A stretch of DNA of 64,000 bases, from contig CAVUID010000018.1 in assembly GCA_963741495.1 (NCBI GenBank), positions 1 to 64,000 on the forward strand, in the 5' to 3' direction. Positions 62,622 through 64,000 of the stretch are shown piece after piece. Source of the stretch: Sulfurimicrobium sp963741495. GTDB lineage: Bacteria > Pseudomonadota > Gammaproteobacteria > Burkholderiales > Sulfuricellaceae. Each line of letters opens with the position of its first letter. Positions within the stretch are counted from its first letter, which is position 1. A model generated the notes under the pieces. It had not been told where the DNA came from and made no database searches. It saw only the letters and a program-made list of their open reading frames with translations. The position numbers and the translations under genes are program-made.

Positions 62622-64000
62622 ATGATAAATAGCACCCTGAAAGAATTATCCGGCCTGCTGGCTGCGAAGAAAGTCTCAAGCGTCGAGCTGACGCAAACGT
62701 TTCTGAAACGCATCGATGAACTGAATCCCTCGCTAAATGCCTTCATCACGGTGAACGCAGACAAGAGCCTGGCCCAGGCGCGCGCGGCGGATGAGCGTAT
62801 CGCGGCGGGCAAGGGGGAGTTACTGACCGGCATCCCGTTGGCACAGAAGGATATTTTCTGCGCGCAGGACTGGCTTTCCACCTGCGGTTCGAAAATGCTG
62901 GCCAATTTCTCCGCGCCATACGACGCCCACGTGATCGAGCAGTTCAACCGTGCTGGCGCGGTGAATCTGGGCAAGACCAACATGGACGAGTTTGCCATGG
63001 GCTCGAGCAACGAGACCTCCTATTTCGGCAAGGTCAAAAACCCGTGGGATCTGGATCGGGTGCCCGGCGGCAGTTCCGGCGGCTCCGCTGCTGCCGTGGC
63101 GGCGCGCCTGTGCCCCGCAGCAACCGGCACGGATACCGGCGGCTCCATTCGCCAGCCTGCGGCGCTGGTCGGGATTACCGGCCTCAAGCCGACTTACGGC
63201 ACGGTGTCGCGCTACGGCATGATTGCTTTCGCCTCCTCGCTCGATCAGGCCGGACCCATGGCCAGAAGTGCCGAGGACTGCGCCCTGATGATGAATGTCA
63301 TGGCCGGTTTCGACAGCCGCGATTCGACCAGCCTGGAGCGGGAGAAAGAAGATTACACCCGCGACCTGAATCAGCCGCTTAAGGGCCTGAAAATCGGCCT
63401 TCCCAGGGAGTATTTTGCCGAAGGCCTGTCTGCGGACGTGGCCAAGGCGGTGGAAGCTGCGCTGGCCGAATACCGCAAGCTGGGTGCCGAGACCGTCGAA
63501 ATCAGCCTGCCCAACACCCGCCTTTCCATCCCGGTGTATTACGTACTGGCACCGGCCGAGGCCAGTTCCAATCTGGCGCGCTACGACGGCGTCCGCTACG
63601 GCTATCGTGCACCGGAATATGGCGACCTGACCGACATGTACCAGAAAAGCCGCGCCCAGGGCTTCGGCGCCGAGGTCAAGCGACGCATCATGATCGGCAC
63701 CTATGTGCTGTCCGCCGGTTACTACGATGCTTACTACATTCAGGCGCAGAAACTGCGCCGCCTGATCGCGCAGGATTTCGAGGCGGCTTTCAAGCAGTGC
63801 GACGTGATCATGGGACCGACCTCGCCGAGTACCGCCTTCAAGCTGGGTGAGAAGAGCGATGACCCGGTTTCCATGTATCTGTCGGACATTTACACCATCG
63901 CCGTGAATCTGGCCGGCCTGCCCGGCATGTCCGTGCCATGCGGTTTCGGTGACAATGGCTTGCCGGTGGGCTTGCAGATCGTGGGCAATTATTTTGCCGA
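62622..64000 (+). CDS. gatA: Asp/Glu-tRNA amidotransferase subunit A, 3' end cut by window edge
   Basis: Amidase that releases ammonia from glutamine for the GatCAB complex. The catalytic triad is complete: Lys76 (LAQKDIF), Ser151 (GGSSGGSAAA) and Ser175 (GTDTGGSIRQPA). The frame is open from 62622 to the window end (459 residues). There is no ribosome binding site: the preceding bases belong to a hairpin repeat (TTCACATTGTG), so translation may rely on coupling with gatC. Confidence 0.97.
   Translation, partial: MINSTLKELSGLLAAKKVSSVELTQTFLKRIDELNPSLNAFITVNADKSLAQARAADERIAAGKGELLTGIPLAQKDIFCAQDWLSTCGSKMLANFSAPYDAHVIEQFNRAGAVNLGKTNMDEFAMGSSNETSYFGKVKNPWDLDRVPGGSSGGSAAAVAARLCPAATGTDTGGSIRQPAALVGITGLKPTYGTVSRYGMIAFASSLDQAGPMARSAEDCALMMNVMAGFDSRDSTSLEREKEDYTRDLNQPLKGLKIGLPREYFAEGLSADVAKAVEAALAEYRKLGAETVEISLPNTRLSIPVYYVLAPAEASSNLARYDGVRYGYRAPEYGDLTDMYQKSRAQGFGAEVKRRIMIGTYVLSAGYYDAYYIQAQKLRRLIAQDFEAAFKQCDVIMGPTSPSTAFKLGEKSDDPVSMYLSDIYTIAVNLAGLPGMSVPCGFGDNGLPVGLQIVGNYFA

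Overview
The window looks like a chromosomal segment of a betaproteobacterium, probably of the Nitrosomonadales type (Sulfuricella, Gallionella or similar). This is an inference from gene content and order, not from a marker gene. The clues are a Calvin-cycle subtype class II aldolase in a tkt-gap-pgk-pyk-fba cluster, a DUF3683 FAD/FeS fusion protein, the lpoA-yraN-gmhA/diaA-dolP-hldC order, and SAH and SAM-II riboswitches upstream of ahcY and metK. No phage, insertion sequence, CRISPR array or tRNA gene was seen. Coding density is high and both outer genes (ahcY, gatA) are cut by the window edges.

Layout. 1-3.5 kb: S-adenosylmethionine cycle genes ahcY and metK, each behind its own riboswitch class, then a TonB-like protein. 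3.5-10.6 kb: gamma-carbonic-anhydrase-like protein, oligopeptidase A, a glycine-zipper/PepSY/two-component (PhoP-PhoQ-like) block, a DUF455 ferritin-like protein and a second glycine-zipper protein. 10.6-19.4 kb: hexose-6-phosphate mutarotase, GlcD-like oxidase, the envelope cluster hldC-dolP-gmhA/diaA-yraN-lpoA with divergent rsmI, pyrC and a conserved unknown. 19.4-19.8 kb: RNase P RNA. 19.9-25.3 kb: chemoreceptor, an unknown protein, glnA with a sigma-54 promoter and two NtrC-like sites, and a cation efflux gene. 25.3-35.8 kb: aroE-mtgA, trpGDC, a glycosyltransferase, Tim44-like protein, argA, rsmE, a thioredoxin-fold protein and an inositol-monophosphatase-family enzyme. 36-43.3 kb: central carbon cluster tkt-gap-pgk-pyk-fba. 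43.3-50.4 kb: dusB-fis, purH-purD, tsaC, phoB-phoR with a Pho box. 50.5-56.5 kb: a 541-residue unknown, the 1270-residue DUF3683 oxidoreductase and a YqaA protein. 56.5-64 kb: rodA-mrdA-mreD-mreC-mreB (cell shape) divergent from gatC-gatA.

Two features go beyond ordinary gene content. First, the intergenic gaps hold many long imperfect hairpins. Their arms are themselves short tandem arrays with a 7-base or 9-base period (about a dozen copies in several sequence families). Every junction of the tkt-gap-pgk-pyk-fba cluster carries one, and several elements supply the stop codon of the upstream gene. A different palindrome-type repeat lies in frame inside the 5' end of trpD. Second, about 22 single-base indels interrupt otherwise well conserved genes (tonB-like, prlC, response regulator, lpoA, rsmI, an unknown gene, fieF, dusB, purH). 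They cluster between 3 and 25 kb. Correcting each by one base restores full-length proteins, so I read most of them as assembly or read errors rather than decay.
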